Positions 38,271-50,226 are shown, counted from the stretch's first letter. The stretch: DNA of 64,000 nucleotides from Ureibacillus manganicus DSM 26584 (GCF_000772945.1 NZ_JPVN01000011.1:62001-126000), one strand, 5' to 3'. The notes: a model not told the origin generated them from the letters alone. A program made the numbers and translations.

Positions 38271-39611
38271 TTATTTTACATTTTCAACAGTATCTAAAAC
38301 TCGCACAAACTGTCCTTCATTGTATGGATAACCAGCTTTAGTAATTTTCACTTTAGTTAGTTTACCAATCATATCGTCAGTTCCTTCAAATACTACGCGT
38401 AAATAATTATCAGTGTAACCAGAAAGTAAATTATCTTTACCTGTTTCTTTAAAGTGTTCTTCTGGAATCACTTCTAATACCTCACCGTCAAAGCGAGAAG
38501 CATACTCTTTTGCTAGTTGATCATTTAGAGTAATTAGACGATGTACACGTTCATTTTTAACTTCTTCATCGATTTGATCTTCCATACGTGCTGCAGGTGT
38601 ACCTGTTCGTTTTGAGAATGGGAAAACATGTAACTCAGCAAATTTATGTTTTGCAATAAAGTTATAAGTTTCCATAAATTCTTCTTCAGTTTCTCCAGGG
38701 AAACCAACAATCACATCCGACGTAATAGCTAAATCAGGTAATGCATCATTTAGTTTCTCAAGTCTCGATGCAAAGAATTCCATCGTATATTTACGTCTCA
38801 TACGTTTTAAAACCGTATCAGAGCCAGATTGAATCGGGATATGTAAATGACGTACAACAATATTCGAATTTTTCAGTACTTCAATTACTTCATCTGTTAA
38901 CTGTGAGGCTTCGATTGAAGAAATGCGTAGTCGTTTTAAACCTTTTACATTCGCTTCTAAATCTCGAAGTAGTTGAGCTAAGTTATAATCTTTAAAGTCT
39001 TGTCCGTAACCACCTGTGTGAATTCCAGTTAAGACGATTTCTAAGTAACCAGCATCAACTAGTTGTTGTGCTTGTTTAATAACTTCTTGTGGATCACGTG
39101 AGCGCATTAAACCACGTGCCCATGGAATAATACAAAATGTACAGAAGTTGTTACAGCCTTCTTGAATTTTTAATGATGCACGTGTACGATCTGTAAAATA
39201 TGGAACATCTAATTCTTCGTAAACACGATTTTTCATTATATTTCGAACAGCATTGATTGGTTGTCTTTCTTGTTGGTACTGTTCGATGTAGCCAAGCATT
39301 TTTTGGCGATCCTGTGTCCCTACGACAATGTCAACACCAGGTATTGCCATAATTTCGGCAGGTGAAGTTTGTGCATAACATCCTGTTACACAAATAACCG
39401 CGTCTGGATTTTGACGAACTGCTCGACGAATAACTTGACGGGATTTCTTATCACCTGTATTTGTTACTGTACATGTATTTACGACATAAACGTCTGCTTG
39501 ATGTTCAAATTCTGTACGTTCATATCCTTGTTCTTTAAACAGTTGCCAAATAGCTTCTGTTTCATAATGATTTACTTTACAACCTAATGTATGAAAAGCC
39601 ACTGTTGTCAA
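38271..39611 (-). CDS. mtaB: tRNA t6A37 methylthiotransferase MtaB
   Basis: MtaB is a radical-SAM enzyme that adds a methylthio group to t6A37 of tRNAs. The UPF0004 domain has GCKVNHYETEA and NTCTVTNTGDKKSRQ, with CVTGCYAQ supplying the three cluster cysteines. The radical SAM site is CNNFCTFC, and a TRAM domain ends the protein. The start is placed at the TTG at 39611 (446 aa): AGAGGTG lies 8 bases upstream, and the product then begins MTTVAFHTLGC like B. subtilis. The longer open frame to 39701 would overlap rsmE by 74 bases. Confidence 0.95.
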   Translation of the reverse strand: MTTVAFHTLGCKVNHYETEAIWQLFKEQGYERTEFEHQADVYVVNTCTVTNTGDKKSRQVIRRAVRQNPDAVICVTGCYAQTSPAEIMAIPGVDIVVGTQDRQKMLGYIEQYQQERQPINAVRNIMKNRVYEELDVPYFTDRTRASLKIQEGCNNFCTFCIIPWARGLMRSRDPQEVIKQAQQLVDAGYLEIVLTGIHTGGYGQDFKDYNLAQLLRDLEANVKGLKRLRISSIEASQLTDEVIEVLKNSNIVVRHLHIPIQSGSDTVLKRMRRKYTMEFFASRLEKLNDALPDLAITSDVIVGFPGETEEEFMETYNFIAKHKFAELHVFPFSKRTGTPAARMEDQIDEEVKNERVHRLITLNDQLAKEYASRFDGEVLEVIPEEHFKETGKDNLLSGYTDNYLRVVFEGTDDMIGKLTKVKITKAGYPYNEGQFVRVLDTVENVK

Positions 39612-39627
39612 GGCTCGTACACCTCTT

Positions 39628-40371
39628 TCATTCAAATTCATATGAGATGGCAGAAAGCGCATAAAGTGGTGCTGTTTCTGCTCGTAAAATTCTTGGTCCA
39701 AGTGACATCGTTTCTGCTCCAGCGGTACTCAAGCTTTCAGCTTCTGTTCGAGAGATCCCACCTTCAGGGCCAAAGATTAATAAAATAGACTTCGATTTAT
39801 TATCATACACCTTTTTTAGTTTCTCCGCAAATCTTGTGCGACTTTCCTTCTTCGCATCTTCCTCATCAGCAATAAAAACTACATCATAATTTTTCACCAT
39901 CGATAGTAGCTGTTTGAATGAGACTGGATGGAGGATTTCTGGTACTAACGTGCGATGAGATTGTTCTGCTGCTTCTTGAGCAATTTTTTGCAATCTTTCG
40001 GTTTTCTTTTCACCTTTTTTTTCGTCCCATTTCACAATTGACCTTTCTGCTTTAAAAGGAATTAATCGATGCATCCCAAGTTCGGTCGCTTTTTGTGCGA
40101 TAAATTCTAACTTATCTCCTTTAGGAAGTCCACATGCTATGTCCACTTGAACGGGCATTTCAGGAGATGGTATAATCTCTCCGGTTTGTCTAACTGTTAT
40201 TACGTCAGTAATGGAAACAATTTCACATATGTATGCAACTTCTTTTACAACAACAATTATTTTTTCGCCTAGTTCCATTCTCATTACTTTTGAAATATGT
40301 CTTGCGCTTTCCCCTGTAATGGACAATTCATTATCAGTATTAAATGTCTCTTGTACAAAATATCTTTGCAT
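39628..40371 (-). CDS. rsmE: 16S rRNA (uracil1498-N3)-methyltransferase RsmE
   Basis: RsmE methylates U1498 of 16S rRNA. The 247-residue protein has an N-terminal PUA-like part (ESARHISKVMRMELGEKI) and a SPOUT knot with LIFGPEGGISRTEAE and LGPRILRAETAPLYAL. It ends 16 bases before the mtaB start. A hairpin lies between prmA and rsmE, so transcription may be reduced at that point. Confidence 0.95.
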   Translation of the reverse strand: MQRYFVQETFNTDNELSITGESARHISKVMRMELGEKIIVVVKEVAYICEIVSITDVITVRQTGEIIPSPEMPVQVDIACGLPKGDKLEFIAQKATELGMHRLIPFKAERSIVKWDEKKGEKKTERLQKIAQEAAEQSHRTLVPEILHPVSFKQLLSMVKNYDVVFIADEEDAKKESRTRFAEKLKKVYDNKSKSILLIFGPEGGISRTEAESLSTAGAETMSLGPRILRAETAPLYALSAISYEFE

Positions 40372-40422
40372 TTCGTACCTCCATATAATTTATCTAACAC
40401 AAATAGTTTTTAACATTTCTAC

Positions 40423-40472
40423 AAAAAATTAGACTGTTAGTAATTATTAAATTACCATACAGCCTAATTTTA
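40423..40472 (-). terminator. Probable terminator between prmA and rsmE
   Basis: An imperfect inverted repeat (AATTAGGCTGT...ACAGTCTAATT on the minus strand, inner GGTAATT/AATTACT) is followed by a T run. It lies just beyond the prmA stop. Confidence 0.6.
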
Positions 40473-40480
40473 AAATTATT

Positions 40481-41425
40481 CTATGGACGTGTTGCGATAA
40501 TAGCTACCCAATCTTCCATCATGAGAACTTCATCGATGACAAAGCCAGATTTTTCTAGCGCTTGTTTTACCTCATCTTTTTTGAATCCAATAATTCCAGA
40601 TGTAATATATTTACCACCTGGTTTAACAATAGAATACGCATCGTCTGTAAATGAAACAATGATTTCAGCTAATAAGTTCCCAACAACAATATCAGCAGAT
40701 TCTTTAACAGAATCTAATAAATTTCCATGGAACACTTCAACCACATTGTTAACTTTATTTAAAACAACATTTTCTCTTGCTGATTCTACCGCTACTTCAT
40801 CAAGATCTAGTGCATGAACTTTTCGGGCACCTAGTAATGCTGCTCCTATAGATAGAACACCAGACCCAGTACCGACATCAACAACAGTATCTCCACTTTT
40901 CACAACTTTTTCAAGTGCTTGAAGACACATTACAGTTGTTGGGTGAGTACCTGTTCCAAATGCCATTCCAGGATCTAGTTCAATGATCAACTCGTCTGTA
41001 CTAACTGGTGAATAATTTTCCCAAGTAGGAACAATTGTAAAGCGTTCGGAAATTTTTACAGGATGATAATACTGCTTCCATGCTGTTGCCCAATCTTCTT
41101 CATCAACTAAAGCTGTTTTAAGTACTTGATCGCCAATATTGATTTCAAAGTTTATAAGATTTGCTAATGCAAGCTTGATTTCCTCAACAGTTTCAGCAAT
41201 AAAACTCGAAGCAGGTAAATATGCTTTTACTATAACTCCGTTAGTAGGGTAATCATCCGGATTAAGAGCATATATCTCTCCAAACTGATCAACCCGTTCC
41301 TTTTCTATTTCTGTTGAATCTTCAATGACAACCCCACTAGCGCCTGCTTCATGAAAAACGTTAGAAACAGCTTCTACCGCTTCGTTTGTTGTTAACAATG
41401 AAATTTCAGTCCATTTCACTTGCAT
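40481..41425 (-). CDS. prmA: Ribosomal protein L11 methyltransferase PrmA
   Basis: PrmA methylates ribosomal protein L11 at several lysines. The 314-residue protein has a substrate-recognition N-terminal domain. The SAM-binding motif is [18 protein letters not shown], with [16 protein letters not shown] and catalytic-region [14 protein letters not shown] precedes the ATG. It follows dnaJ, as in B. subtilis (yqeT). Confidence 0.95.
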   Translation of the reverse strand: MQVKWTEISLLTTNEAVEAVSNVFHEAGASGVVIEDSTEIEKERVDQFGEIYALNPDDYPTNGVIVKAYLPASSFIAETVEEIKLALANLINFEINIGDQVLKTALVDEEDWATAWKQYYHPVKISERFTIVPTWENYSPVSTDELIIELDPGMAFGTGTHPTTVMCLQALEKVVKSGDTVVDVGTGSGVLSIGAALLGARKVHALDLDEVAVESARENVVLNKVNNVVEVFHGNLLDSVKESADIVVGNLLAEIIVSFTDDAYSIVKPGGKYITSGIIGFKKDEVKQALEKSGFVIDEVLMMEDWVAIIATRP

Positions 41426-41497
41426 CCAGCTCCTCTTATTTTTTTGCTAATCAAATAATTTTTATAACAATTGATGTTTTAAGATTAAGGTTCTTTC

Positions 41498-42616
41498 TTA
41501 ATCACCTTTTAACGTTTTCTTAATGCGATCAAATAAAGAACTTCCTTGTTCTTCTGGTATATCTCCGCTTATTTCAGCGAAATCACGTAAAAGTTGTTTT
41601 TGCTTTTCAGTTAATTTTGTTGGAGTTACGACTTTGACAATTACATACTGATGTCCTTGACCATAACCATGAACATTTTTAACACCTTTATCTTTAATGC
41701 GGAATTTTTCACCTGATTGTGTACCTGCAGGGATTTTAAGCTTCACTTTACCATGAACAGTCGGAATTTCGATTTCATCCCCTAGTGATGCTTGAGGGAA
41801 TGTAAGTTTCAATTCATAGTATATGTCATCTCCATCTCGTTCAAAATACTCATGCTCTCTAACATTGAACAAAATGTATAAATCTCCGGCTGGTCCCCCA
41901 TTTTTACCTGGTTCACCTTGCCCAGATACACGTAATTGTTGACCATCATCAACGCCTGCTGGAATTGTTACTTTTATCTTTTTACGCTTATGAACTGCAC
42001 CAGCACCGTGACAAGTAGAACATTTTTCAACAATAATTTTTCCAGTACCACGACAAGTACCACATGTTTTACGATTTACCATACGACCAAATGGAGTCTC
42101 AACGGTTTGATTAATTTGACCTGATCCATTACAGCTGCTACACGTTTTTGGTGATGTTCCTGGTTTTGCACCTGAACCATTACACGTACCACATGATTCT
42201 TCTGTTGGAATTTCAATTTCAGTTTGTTTACCAAATACAGCATCTTCGAATGAAATATTCATGCGATATTGAAGGTCATCACCTTTTCGTGGGGCATTTG
42301 GGTCTGAACGGCGACTACTTCCTCCACCGAAGAAAGAACTAAAAATATCTTCGAAACCACCAAATCCAGAGAAGCCACCGCCTCCGAATCCTCCACCTGG
42401 TGCTTCATGGCCAAATTGGTCATATTGAGCACGTTTATTATCATCACTTAATACTTCATATGCTTCTGCAATTTCTTTAAATTTCACGTCAGCATCAGGT
42501 TCTTTATTAATATCTGGATGATATTGTTTAGATAGTTTTCGATATGCTTTTTTTATTTCATCTTGAGATGCACTTTTACTCACACCAAGTACTTCATAAT
42601 AATCGCGTTTACTCAT
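41498..42616 (-). CDS. dnaJ: Chaperone protein DnaJ
   Basis: DnaJ presents substrates to DnaK and stimulates its ATPase. The 372-residue protein has the J domain with HPD (QYHPDINK) and a Gly/Phe-rich linker ([14 protein letters not shown]). Four CxxCxGxG zinc repeats follow ([32 protein letters not shown]), then C-terminal beta domains. It lies 276 bases after dnaK, with a terminator-like hairpin and degenerate repeats between them, so its expression is probably lower than dnaK. Confidence 0.97.
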   Translation of the reverse strand: MSKRDYYEVLGVSKSASQDEIKKAYRKLSKQYHPDINKEPDADVKFKEIAEAYEVLSDDNKRAQYDQFGHEAPGGGFGGGGFSGFGGFEDIFSSFFGGGSSRRSDPNAPRKGDDLQYRMNISFEDAVFGKQTEIEIPTEESCGTCNGSGAKPGTSPKTCSSCNGSGQINQTVETPFGRMVNRKTCGTCRGTGKIIVEKCSTCHGAGAVHKRKKIKVTIPAGVDDGQQLRVSGQGEPGKNGGPAGDLYILFNVREHEYFERDGDDIYYELKLTFPQASLGDEIEIPTVHGKVKLKIPAGTQSGEKFRIKDKGVKNVHGYGQGHQYVIVKVVTPTKLTEKQKQLLRDFAEISGDIPEEQGSSLFDRIKKTLKGD

Positions 42617-42756
42617 CGTTCACACTCCGCTCTATATACATAACGTTTATTGTAGCATAATTTAATAAAAAACTTATAAATAAAATTTCCAGTTAACTTT
42701 TAGGTTAGAATAATAATTTAATTCCAAGTAAAACGCTACACTTATCACCTTGCAAT

Positions 42757-42793
42757 GAAAAAGTCAAAGTCCGTGATCGGCTTTGACTTTTTC
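42757..42793 (-). terminator. Hairpin terminator between dnaK and dnaJ
   Basis: GAAAAAGTCAAAG (42757-42769) pairs perfectly with CTTTGACTTTTTC (42781-42793), extended by CTTGC/GCAAG outside. T residues are inside the stem end, so termination may be partial, allowing some dnaJ expression. Confidence 0.65.
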
Positions 42794-42822
42794 GGCAAGA
42801 ATAAATTCTAGAATATTAAAGA

Positions 42823-42891
42823 TGTCTAGCTCTAGGCGTTAACCTTCTTTTGCAATTTTTATTGTCTAGCTGCAAGCGTCTTTTCGCTTTT
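42823..42891. repeat. Two degenerate copies of a TGTCTAGCT...GCG intergenic repeat
   Basis: TGTCTAGCTCTAGGCGTT at 42823-42840 and TGTCTAGCTGCAAGCGTC at 42863-42880 are related direct copies 40 bases apart, next to the dnaK stop. The motif resembles a TGTCTAGCTCCAGCGCC-type intergenic repeat I remember as common in Bacillales genomes. Confidence 0.5.
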
Positions 42892-42892
42892 C

Positions 42893-44746
<1,854 letters not shown>

Positions 44747-44796
44747 CTATAATTAAAAAACTATTAAAGTTCAATTATTTACAAATTATAAAATGA

Positions 44797-45384
44797 TTAC
44801 TCATTTACAGAGACCATTGACGGTCGAATAACACGATCTTTTAACTTATATCCTTTTTGAAGCTCTCTAAGCACGATGCCTGATTCTTTTTCTGAATCCG
44901 CTTCTTGCATAACTGCTTGGTGAACCGTTGGATCAAATTGTACACCTTCAGCTGGAATTAACTCCAAACCTTCTTTGTTCAATGCATCCACTAATGATTT
45001 ATATACCATCTCTATTCCTTTATTTAGAGCGATTGCATCCTCTGAAGTTACTTCAACTTGAAGGGCACGTTCAAAATTATCTACTACAGGTAATAGATCT
45101 GTTAACAAGCTCTGAGCTCGATATTTTTCTTGTGCCTCACGATCAAGTTGAGTACGACGACGTAAATTGTCAAAATCCGCTCTTAAACGTAGGAAACGAT
45201 TTTCTTCTTCAGCTAATTTAGTTTCTAATTCTGAGATTTGCTGTTTTAATTGTTCCTCGATTGTTAATTCCACTTCTTCCCCAGATTCATTTAAAGTTGT
45301 ATCTGGATTTTCTTCCGTATTCTGAGTTACTTGTTCTGTAACATCTTCAGTCAGTTGCTCTTTGTTTTCAGTTGTTTCAGACAC
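44797..45384 (-). CDS. grpE: Nucleotide exchange factor GrpE
   Basis: GrpE releases ADP from DnaK and acts as its thermosensor. The 195-residue protein has an acidic, low-complexity N-terminus, a long coiled coil (about 45-110) with [14 protein letters not shown], and a C-terminal beta domain ([18 protein letters not shown]). It lies 12 bases after hrcA. Confidence 0.96.
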   Translation of the reverse strand: MSETTENKEQLTEDVTEQVTQNTEENPDTTLNESGEEVELTIEEQLKQQISELETKLAEEENRFLRLRADFDNLRRRTQLDREAQEKYRAQSLLTDLLPVVDNFERALQVEVTSEDAIALNKGIEMVYKSLVDALNKEGLELIPAEGVQFDPTVHQAVMQEADSEKESGIVLRELQKGYKLKDRVIRPSMVSVNE

Positions 45385-45396
45385 AAAAAAACCTCC

Positions 45397-46431
45397 TTAT
45401 AATCCATCCATCAATTTCTTAGTTAGTGTGTGTGAAAGCCCACTCCGCATTAAGTCAAGCAACGAGATAACCCGTTGATAATCCATGCGAGTTGGTCCGA
45501 TTATTGCAATTGAACCCGTTTGTGCTTCTCCAATTGAGTAAGTTGCAGTAATCACACTACAATCTTCCATCGCTAAATTATTATTTTCTGACCCAATTCG
45601 AATATGAATATCATTATCCCCTGGATGGAATAGGGAAATGATTTGACTTTTCTTATCCATTAAATCCATAAACATTCGAATTTTATTAAAATCATGAAAC
45701 TCTGGTTGGTTCAACATGTTCATTTTACCAGCGAAGTAAACTTCACTTTCCTTCTCAACGTTGGCCATTTTTTTTAATGACTGAAATAAAGAATCTGCAG
45801 TATGAATATGTTGTCTTAATACTTCAAGAGTTTCAAGCTCTAATCTAGACTGTAGTTCTAAAATTGGAACTCCGACTAATCGGTCATTAAGTATTTTAAC
45901 AGTTTTTTCAATATCTAAGGCATCAAAGCCCTTAGGTAATGTAATCATGCGATTTTCAACATGCCCGTTATCCGTCACAATAATTGCTACTGCTGATTGT
46001 TCAGATAATGGTACAAGTTGAAACCTTTTCACTCGATGGTTGCCAACATTGGGACCAAGAAGAATCGTTGTGTAGGTTGTTAAATCTGAAAGAATGTTAG
46101 CAGATTGTCTTATAATTTGCTCCATCTCAACAATTTGATTTTGAAAGAGTGATTGGATCAAACCGATATCTTGCACTGACATTGTCTTTGGTTTTAACAA
46201 ATGATCTACATAAAACCGATATCCCTTCTCCGAAGGCACTCTACCTGAAGAAGTATGTGTTTTTTCTATATACCCTAATTCTTCAAGATCTGCCATCTCG
46301 TTTCTAATCGTTGCAGGGCTAAAATGGATCCCTTCTTTTTTAGAAATTTGACGTGAGCCAACCGGCTGTGCTGAACTAACAAAATCGTCAACGATTACTT
46401 GTAATATTTGTAATTGTCTGTTTGTTAACAA
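45397..46431 (-). CDS. hrcA: Heat-inducible transcription repressor HrcA
   Basis: HrcA binds CIRCE and represses the dnaK and groE operons. The protein has an N-terminal winged helix (SATIRNEMADLEELGYIEK, with F-S-P-A before it) and a GAF-like C-terminal part with GSIAIIGPTRMDY. I chose TTG at 46431 (344 aa) because AGAGGTG lies 8 bases upstream and the product then begins LTNRQLQILQ as in B. subtilis. ATG at 46437 is possible but only 2 bases from GAGG. The longer frame to 46458 runs into CIRCE. Confidence 0.95.
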   Translation of the reverse strand: MLTNRQLQILQVIVDDFVSSAQPVGSRQISKKEGIHFSPATIRNEMADLEELGYIEKTHTSSGRVPSEKGYRFYVDHLLKPKTMSVQDIGLIQSLFQNQIVEMEQIIRQSANILSDLTTYTTILLGPNVGNHRVKRFQLVPLSEQSAVAIIVTDNGHVENRMITLPKGFDALDIEKTVKILNDRLVGVPILELQSRLELETLEVLRQHIHTADSLFQSLKKMANVEKESEVYFAGKMNMLNQPEFHDFNKIRMFMDLMDKKSQIISLFHPGDNDIHIRIGSENNNLAMEDCSVITATYSIGEAQTGSIAIIGPTRMDYQRVISLLDLMRSGLSHTLTKKLMDGL

Positions 46432-46445
46432 TTTCATCACCTCTG

Positions 46446-46472
46446 TTAGCACTCGCAATGACAGAGTGCTAA
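46446..46472 (-). promoter_or_regulatory. CIRCE operator (HrcA-binding site)
   Basis: TTAGCACTC-N9-GAGTGCTAA is a perfect CIRCE element, just upstream of hrcA and downstream of its promoter. It controls the hrcA-grpE-dnaK transcript. Confidence 0.97.
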
Positions 46473-46482
46473 TACTATTAAT

Positions 46483-46511
46483 AAGTTATCAAAACTAAAG
46501 AATCATGTCAA
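46483..46511 (-). promoter_or_regulatory. SigA promoter of the hrcA operon
   Basis: TTGACA (46506-46511 on the minus strand) and TAACTT (46483-46488) are spaced by 17 bases, immediately ahead of CIRCE. Confidence 0.8.
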
Positions 46512-46521
46512 CGAAATCGAA

Positions 46522-47667
46522 CTATTCTCCTAATAAAAATTGCTGAAAAATTTCATTCCCAACAAATTTTCCTCTTCTCGATAGTCGAACACCAACATCA
46601 TCTAATAATAATAAGCCGTTTTGAACAAGCGGATGTATGACAAATTCGTATTTTTCCATCATTGATACACCTAATTTTGTTTGAAATGATTCGAAAGATA
46701 CCCCTTCTTCTTTACGTAAACCTAAGAACATTTGCTCCTCACATTGTTCTTCAAAGGTAACTTCATGCTCTGATTGTAGTGGCCTCTTTCCATTTTGGAT
46801 AGAGTCTAAATATTTTCTTATTGGACCTATATTTGAATAACGTTTACCTTCGATATATCCATGTGCTCCAGCACCTATTCCTACGTATTCATCATTATCC
46901 CAATAAATCTTATTATGCGTTGAAATATTGTCACCCTTTGCAAAGTTACTAATTTCATATTGATGGAGGTTATTTCGTTCCATTTCATTCATTAAATAAT
47001 CATACATTTCTGCCTCTAAGTCTTCAGTTGGTAAGTTCAATTTTCCTTTAGCATATTGAATGTAAAAGATTGTTTTAGGTTCAACGATTAAAGAATATGA
47101 GGAGTAATGTGGGAGTTCTAATGATAAAGCTTTTTGTATTGTATCTTCCCATTGCTTCATAGTTTGTCCAGGTAATCCATACATTAAGTCAATATTTATA
47201 TTAAAAATCCCAACAGATCGTGCGTTTTCAATTGTTTCATAAACTTGTTCATTTGAATGGGTACGACCAAGTCTTTGCAATAAACCAGCATCAAAGGATT
47301 GAACGCCTAGACTAAGTCTGTTAATTCCACCATTTTTTAATGCGTGTAATTTATCAACAGTTAATTCATCTGGATTTGCTTCTGATGCAAACTCGATTAA
47401 GTGCTTTGTTTGAACTGTATTATTGATAATCTCTAGTAGTCGATCAAGCTGATTAGCAGATAAGGAGGTTGGAGTTCCACCACCTAAGTAAACAGTCTCT
47501 ATATCTTTAAATACTTCAGGCTTACTCTGTTGGATTAGTGCAATTTCTTTTCCGATTGCTTCAATATATTCATCTACAGGTTGATTCTTAAAAAATACCT
47601 TATTAAAATCACAATAATTACATATTTGATGGCAAAAAGGGATATGTATGTAAATGCCACGGGCCAT
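46522..47667 (-). CDS. hemW: Haem chaperone HemW (radical SAM, HemN-like)
   Basis: HemW is a radical-SAM family haem-binding protein, often misannotated as oxygen-independent coproporphyrinogen III oxidase. The cluster motif is CHQICNYCDF, of the CxxxCxxC type; the Phe-free spacing differs from true HemN. YLGGGTPTSL and GINRLSLGVQSFD follow, then a C-terminal HemN_C-like domain. Length 381 aa is right. It lies upstream of hrcA, as in B. subtilis. Confidence 0.93.
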   Translation of the reverse strand: MARGIYIHIPFCHQICNYCDFNKVFFKNQPVDEYIEAIGKEIALIQQSKPEVFKDIETVYLGGGTPTSLSANQLDRLLEIINNTVQTKHLIEFASEANPDELTVDKLHALKNGGINRLSLGVQSFDAGLLQRLGRTHSNEQVYETIENARSVGIFNINIDLMYGLPGQTMKQWEDTIQKALSLELPHYSSYSLIVEPKTIFYIQYAKGKLNLPTEDLEAEMYDYLMNEMERNNLHQYEISNFAKGDNISTHNKIYWDNDEYVGIGAGAHGYIEGKRYSNIGPIRKYLDSIQNGKRPLQSEHEVTFEEQCEEQMFLGLRKEEGVSFESFQTKLGVSMMEKYEFVIHPLVQNGLLLLDDVGVRLSRRGKFVGNEIFQQFLLGE

Positions 47668-47763
47668 TTATGATCACTTCTTTCTAATTCTAAAAAATCT
47701 TTTATCACTTTATTGTACAGCTTCATACTAAAAATTCAATTTTACACACATCTACAATTAAAA

Positions 47764-47799
47764 AAACGTTCGAATTGCTATAATAACAATTCGAACGTT
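47764..47799 (-). terminator. Terminator downstream of the 104-residue unknown
   Basis: AACGTTCGAATTG pairs perfectly with CAATTCGAACGTT across a 10-base loop, with T-rich flanks on both sides. Confidence 0.85.
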
Positions 47800-47814
47800 T
47801 TAATAACACTAATT

Positions 47815-48129
47815 TCATTTAATTTTATTTATACATAATAATAGATCAGTTGCTGTCATCAATGGTAATTCATCTGCGAAAGATACAGCTTCTTCTTGAG
47901 TTCGGAACATAAATGCATCAATTTCTTTATTTACTTCATAATTCTCATCCACTTTTCCCACTAAATAAAGACGAATAATAAATTTGTATGTAGTATTATT
48001 AAAATCACTAGCAACTAAAATACCCATCTTATCGTTTTCAGAACTTCTTAAAATATGTAGTACTTCTAACTCATCAAGTTCAAATAGCCTCGGTAAAGAT
48101 AAATTCATCAAATTCCCCATTTTAGACAC
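47815..48129 (-). CDS. Small protein of unknown function
   Basis: I do not recognise this 104-residue protein. It is a mixed alpha/beta soluble protein, with no signal peptide or membrane segment; a Leu/Glu-rich helix (LPRLFELDELEVLHIL) opens it. The start is uncertain: GTG at 48129 is only 2 bases after GAGGAG, while ATG at 48120 is 11 bases away. It lies between lepA and hemW, where B. subtilis has the unrelated-looking yqxA. It is isolated by terminators on both sides, so it is probably a single-gene transcript. Confidence 0.65.
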   Translation of the reverse strand: MSKMGNLMNLSLPRLFELDELEVLHILRSSENDKMGILVASDFNNTTYKFIIRLYLVGKVDENYEVNKEIDAFMFRTQEEAVSFADELPLMTATDLLLCINKIK

Positions 48130-48280
48130 AACTCCTCTATGATGTATGTATAAATTATAATTATTCCTACCACATTAGTAAGTTTTATTCATAAGTAAAT
48201 ATTACTACAGAAAAAATTAAATTCAATAGAAAATTCTGTTAATTGAAAGCGTTTTAAAAGGATTAATCATTTTTTAATGA

Positions 48281-48311
48281 AAAAAACAGGAAAACACACT
48301 GTTTTCCTGTC
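48281..48311 (-). terminator. Terminator downstream of lepA
   Basis: ACAGGAAAAC pairs with GTTTTCCTGT across a four-base loop, followed on the minus strand by a T run. Confidence 0.85.
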
Positions 48312-48322
48312 ATAATTTTTAT

Positions 48323-50152
48323 TTACTTTTTATCATCCATTTTTAAAACAGCCATGAACGCTTCTTGAGGTACTTCAACTGAACCAACTTGTTTCATACG
48401 TTTTTTACCTTCTTTTTGTTTTTCAAGAAGTTTACGTTTACGTGAAATATCTCCACCATAACATTTAGCAAGTACGTTTTTACCCATTGATTTAATAGTT
48501 GAACGAGCCACGATTTTTTGGCCAATAGCTGCTTGAACTGGAACTTCAAATTGCTGACGAGGAATGAGTTCCTTTAATTTTTCAACAATGACCTTTCCAC
48601 GCTCATAGGCGAAGTCACGATGTACAATAAAGCTCAATGCGTCAACAGTTTCACCATTCAATAGAATATCCATTTTCACTAATTTTGACGGTCTATAACC
48701 AATTAGTTCATAGTCAAACGATGCATAGCCCTTTGTGCTTGATTTTAATTGATCAAAGAAATCATAAACAATTTCAGCTAATGGGACATCGTATTTGATG
48801 GATACACGTGTTGTATCAATATAATCCATACCTATGAATGATCCTCGTTTTTGTTGACAAAGCTCCATCACTGCTCCAACGTAATCATTTGGTACCATCA
48901 TAGTAGCCTTAACATAAGGCTCCTCTACACGATCAATCTTTTGAGGATCTGGCATCATTGAAGGGTTATCAACTTTAATGGACGTTCCATCTGTTAAAAA
49001 TACTTCATAAATAACAGAAGGAGCTGTCGCAATTAGGTCAATGTTAAACTCACGTTCAATACGTTCTTGAATAATTTCCATATGAAGTAATCCTAAGAAA
49101 CCACAACGGAATCCAAATCCTAAGGCTTGAGAAGATTCTGCTTCAAATTGGAGAGCAGAGTCATTTAACTCTAACTTTTCTAATGCTTCACGTAAATCGT
49201 TATATTTTGCAGTATCAATCGGATAGAGACCGCAATATACCATCGGATTTAAACGACGATATCCTGGCAATGGTTCTTTAGCAGCTTTACTACCTGCATA
49301 CGTTACAGTATCCCCTACACGAGTATCGGCGACATTTTTAATTGAAGCTGTTAAATATCCTACATCACCGACCGTAAGCTCTTTTTGTGGAACTGCTTTT
49401 GGCGTATGAATTCCCACTTCAATTACTTCAAATTCAGCACCTGTTGCCATCATGCGGATTTTGTCGCCAGGTTTTACAGTACCGTTTATTACACGGATTG
49501 ATATAATAACTCCTCTATAAGCATCGTATACCGAATCGAAAATTAACGCTTGTAGTGGTGCATCTGGATCTCCAGTTGGTGCAGGAACTTTTTCAACGAT
49601 TTGTTCTAGTATTTCCTCAATTCCAATCCCTGCTTTTGCTGATGCTAGAACAGCTTCAGATGCATCGAGTCCTATTACATCTTCAATTTCTTGTTTTACA
49701 CGTTCAGGATCTGCTGCAGGTAAGTCGATTTTGTTAATAACCGGTAATATTTCTAAATCATTATCAAGAGCTAAGTAGACGTTAGCTAAAGTTTGGGCTT
49801 CAATCCCTTGTGCTGCATCAACAACTAAAATTGCACCTTCGCAAGCAGCAAGCGAACGAGATACCTCATATGTAAAATCGACATGTCCAGGTGTATCGAT
49901 TAAATGAAATGTGTATTGCTCGCCATTTTTTGCATTATATTTTAATTGTACTGCATTTAATTTAATCGTAATTCCACGTTCACGTTCTAAATCCATCGCA
50001 TCTAAAAGCTGCGATTTCATTTCACGCTGTGTTACTGATTTTGTTTGTTCTAAAAGACGGTCAGCAAGTGTTGACTTCCCGTGGTCAATATGGGCAATTA
50101 TTGAGAAATTTCTAATGTGTTCTTGACGTTTTAAACGTTCTTCACGATTCAT
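48323..50152 (-). CDS. lepA: Elongation factor 4 (LepA)
   Basis: LepA is a ribosome-bound GTPase with back-translocase or biogenesis roles. The 609-residue protein has G1 [17 protein letters not shown] (G2), DTPGHVDF (G3) and NKIDLP (G4). EF-G-like domains follow and the LepA-specific C-terminus carries [27 protein letters not shown] lies before the ATG. A long hairpin in the region before it may affect its leader. Confidence 0.97.
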   Translation of the reverse strand: MNREERLKRQEHIRNFSIIAHIDHGKSTLADRLLEQTKSVTQREMKSQLLDAMDLERERGITIKLNAVQLKYNAKNGEQYTFHLIDTPGHVDFTYEVSRSLAACEGAILVVDAAQGIEAQTLANVYLALDNDLEILPVINKIDLPAADPERVKQEIEDVIGLDASEAVLASAKAGIGIEEILEQIVEKVPAPTGDPDAPLQALIFDSVYDAYRGVIISIRVINGTVKPGDKIRMMATGAEFEVIEVGIHTPKAVPQKELTVGDVGYLTASIKNVADTRVGDTVTYAGSKAAKEPLPGYRRLNPMVYCGLYPIDTAKYNDLREALEKLELNDSALQFEAESSQALGFGFRCGFLGLLHMEIIQERIEREFNIDLIATAPSVIYEVFLTDGTSIKVDNPSMMPDPQKIDRVEEPYVKATMMVPNDYVGAVMELCQQKRGSFIGMDYIDTTRVSIKYDVPLAEIVYDFFDQLKSSTKGYASFDYELIGYRPSKLVKMDILLNGETVDALSFIVHRDFAYERGKVIVEKLKELIPRQQFEVPVQAAIGQKIVARSTIKSMGKNVLAKCYGGDISRKRKLLEKQKEGKKRMKQVGSVEVPQEAFMAVLKMDDKK

Positions 50153-50175
50153 TTATGTCCACTCCAATCAAATAC

Positions 50176-50226
50176 GCCTCCGTAAATAATGACCTACTAC
50201 AGTAAGTGTGTCATTAAAGCGGAGGC
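50176..50226 (-). other. Long leader hairpin upstream of lepA
   Basis: GCCTCCGTAAATAATGAC (50176-50193) pairs with GTCATTAAAGCGGAGGC (50210-50226), with one bulge, across a 16-base loop. It is not followed by a clear T run in the minus direction. It could be a poor terminator for spoIIP or a 5' structure of the lepA message. The rest of 50227-50448 shows nothing notable. Confidence 0.5.

Noticed and set aside
39612-39701. N-terminal extension of mtaB
   Set aside because: It would overlap rsmE and has no ribosome-binding site; the TTG at 39611 fits both spacing and the family N-terminus.
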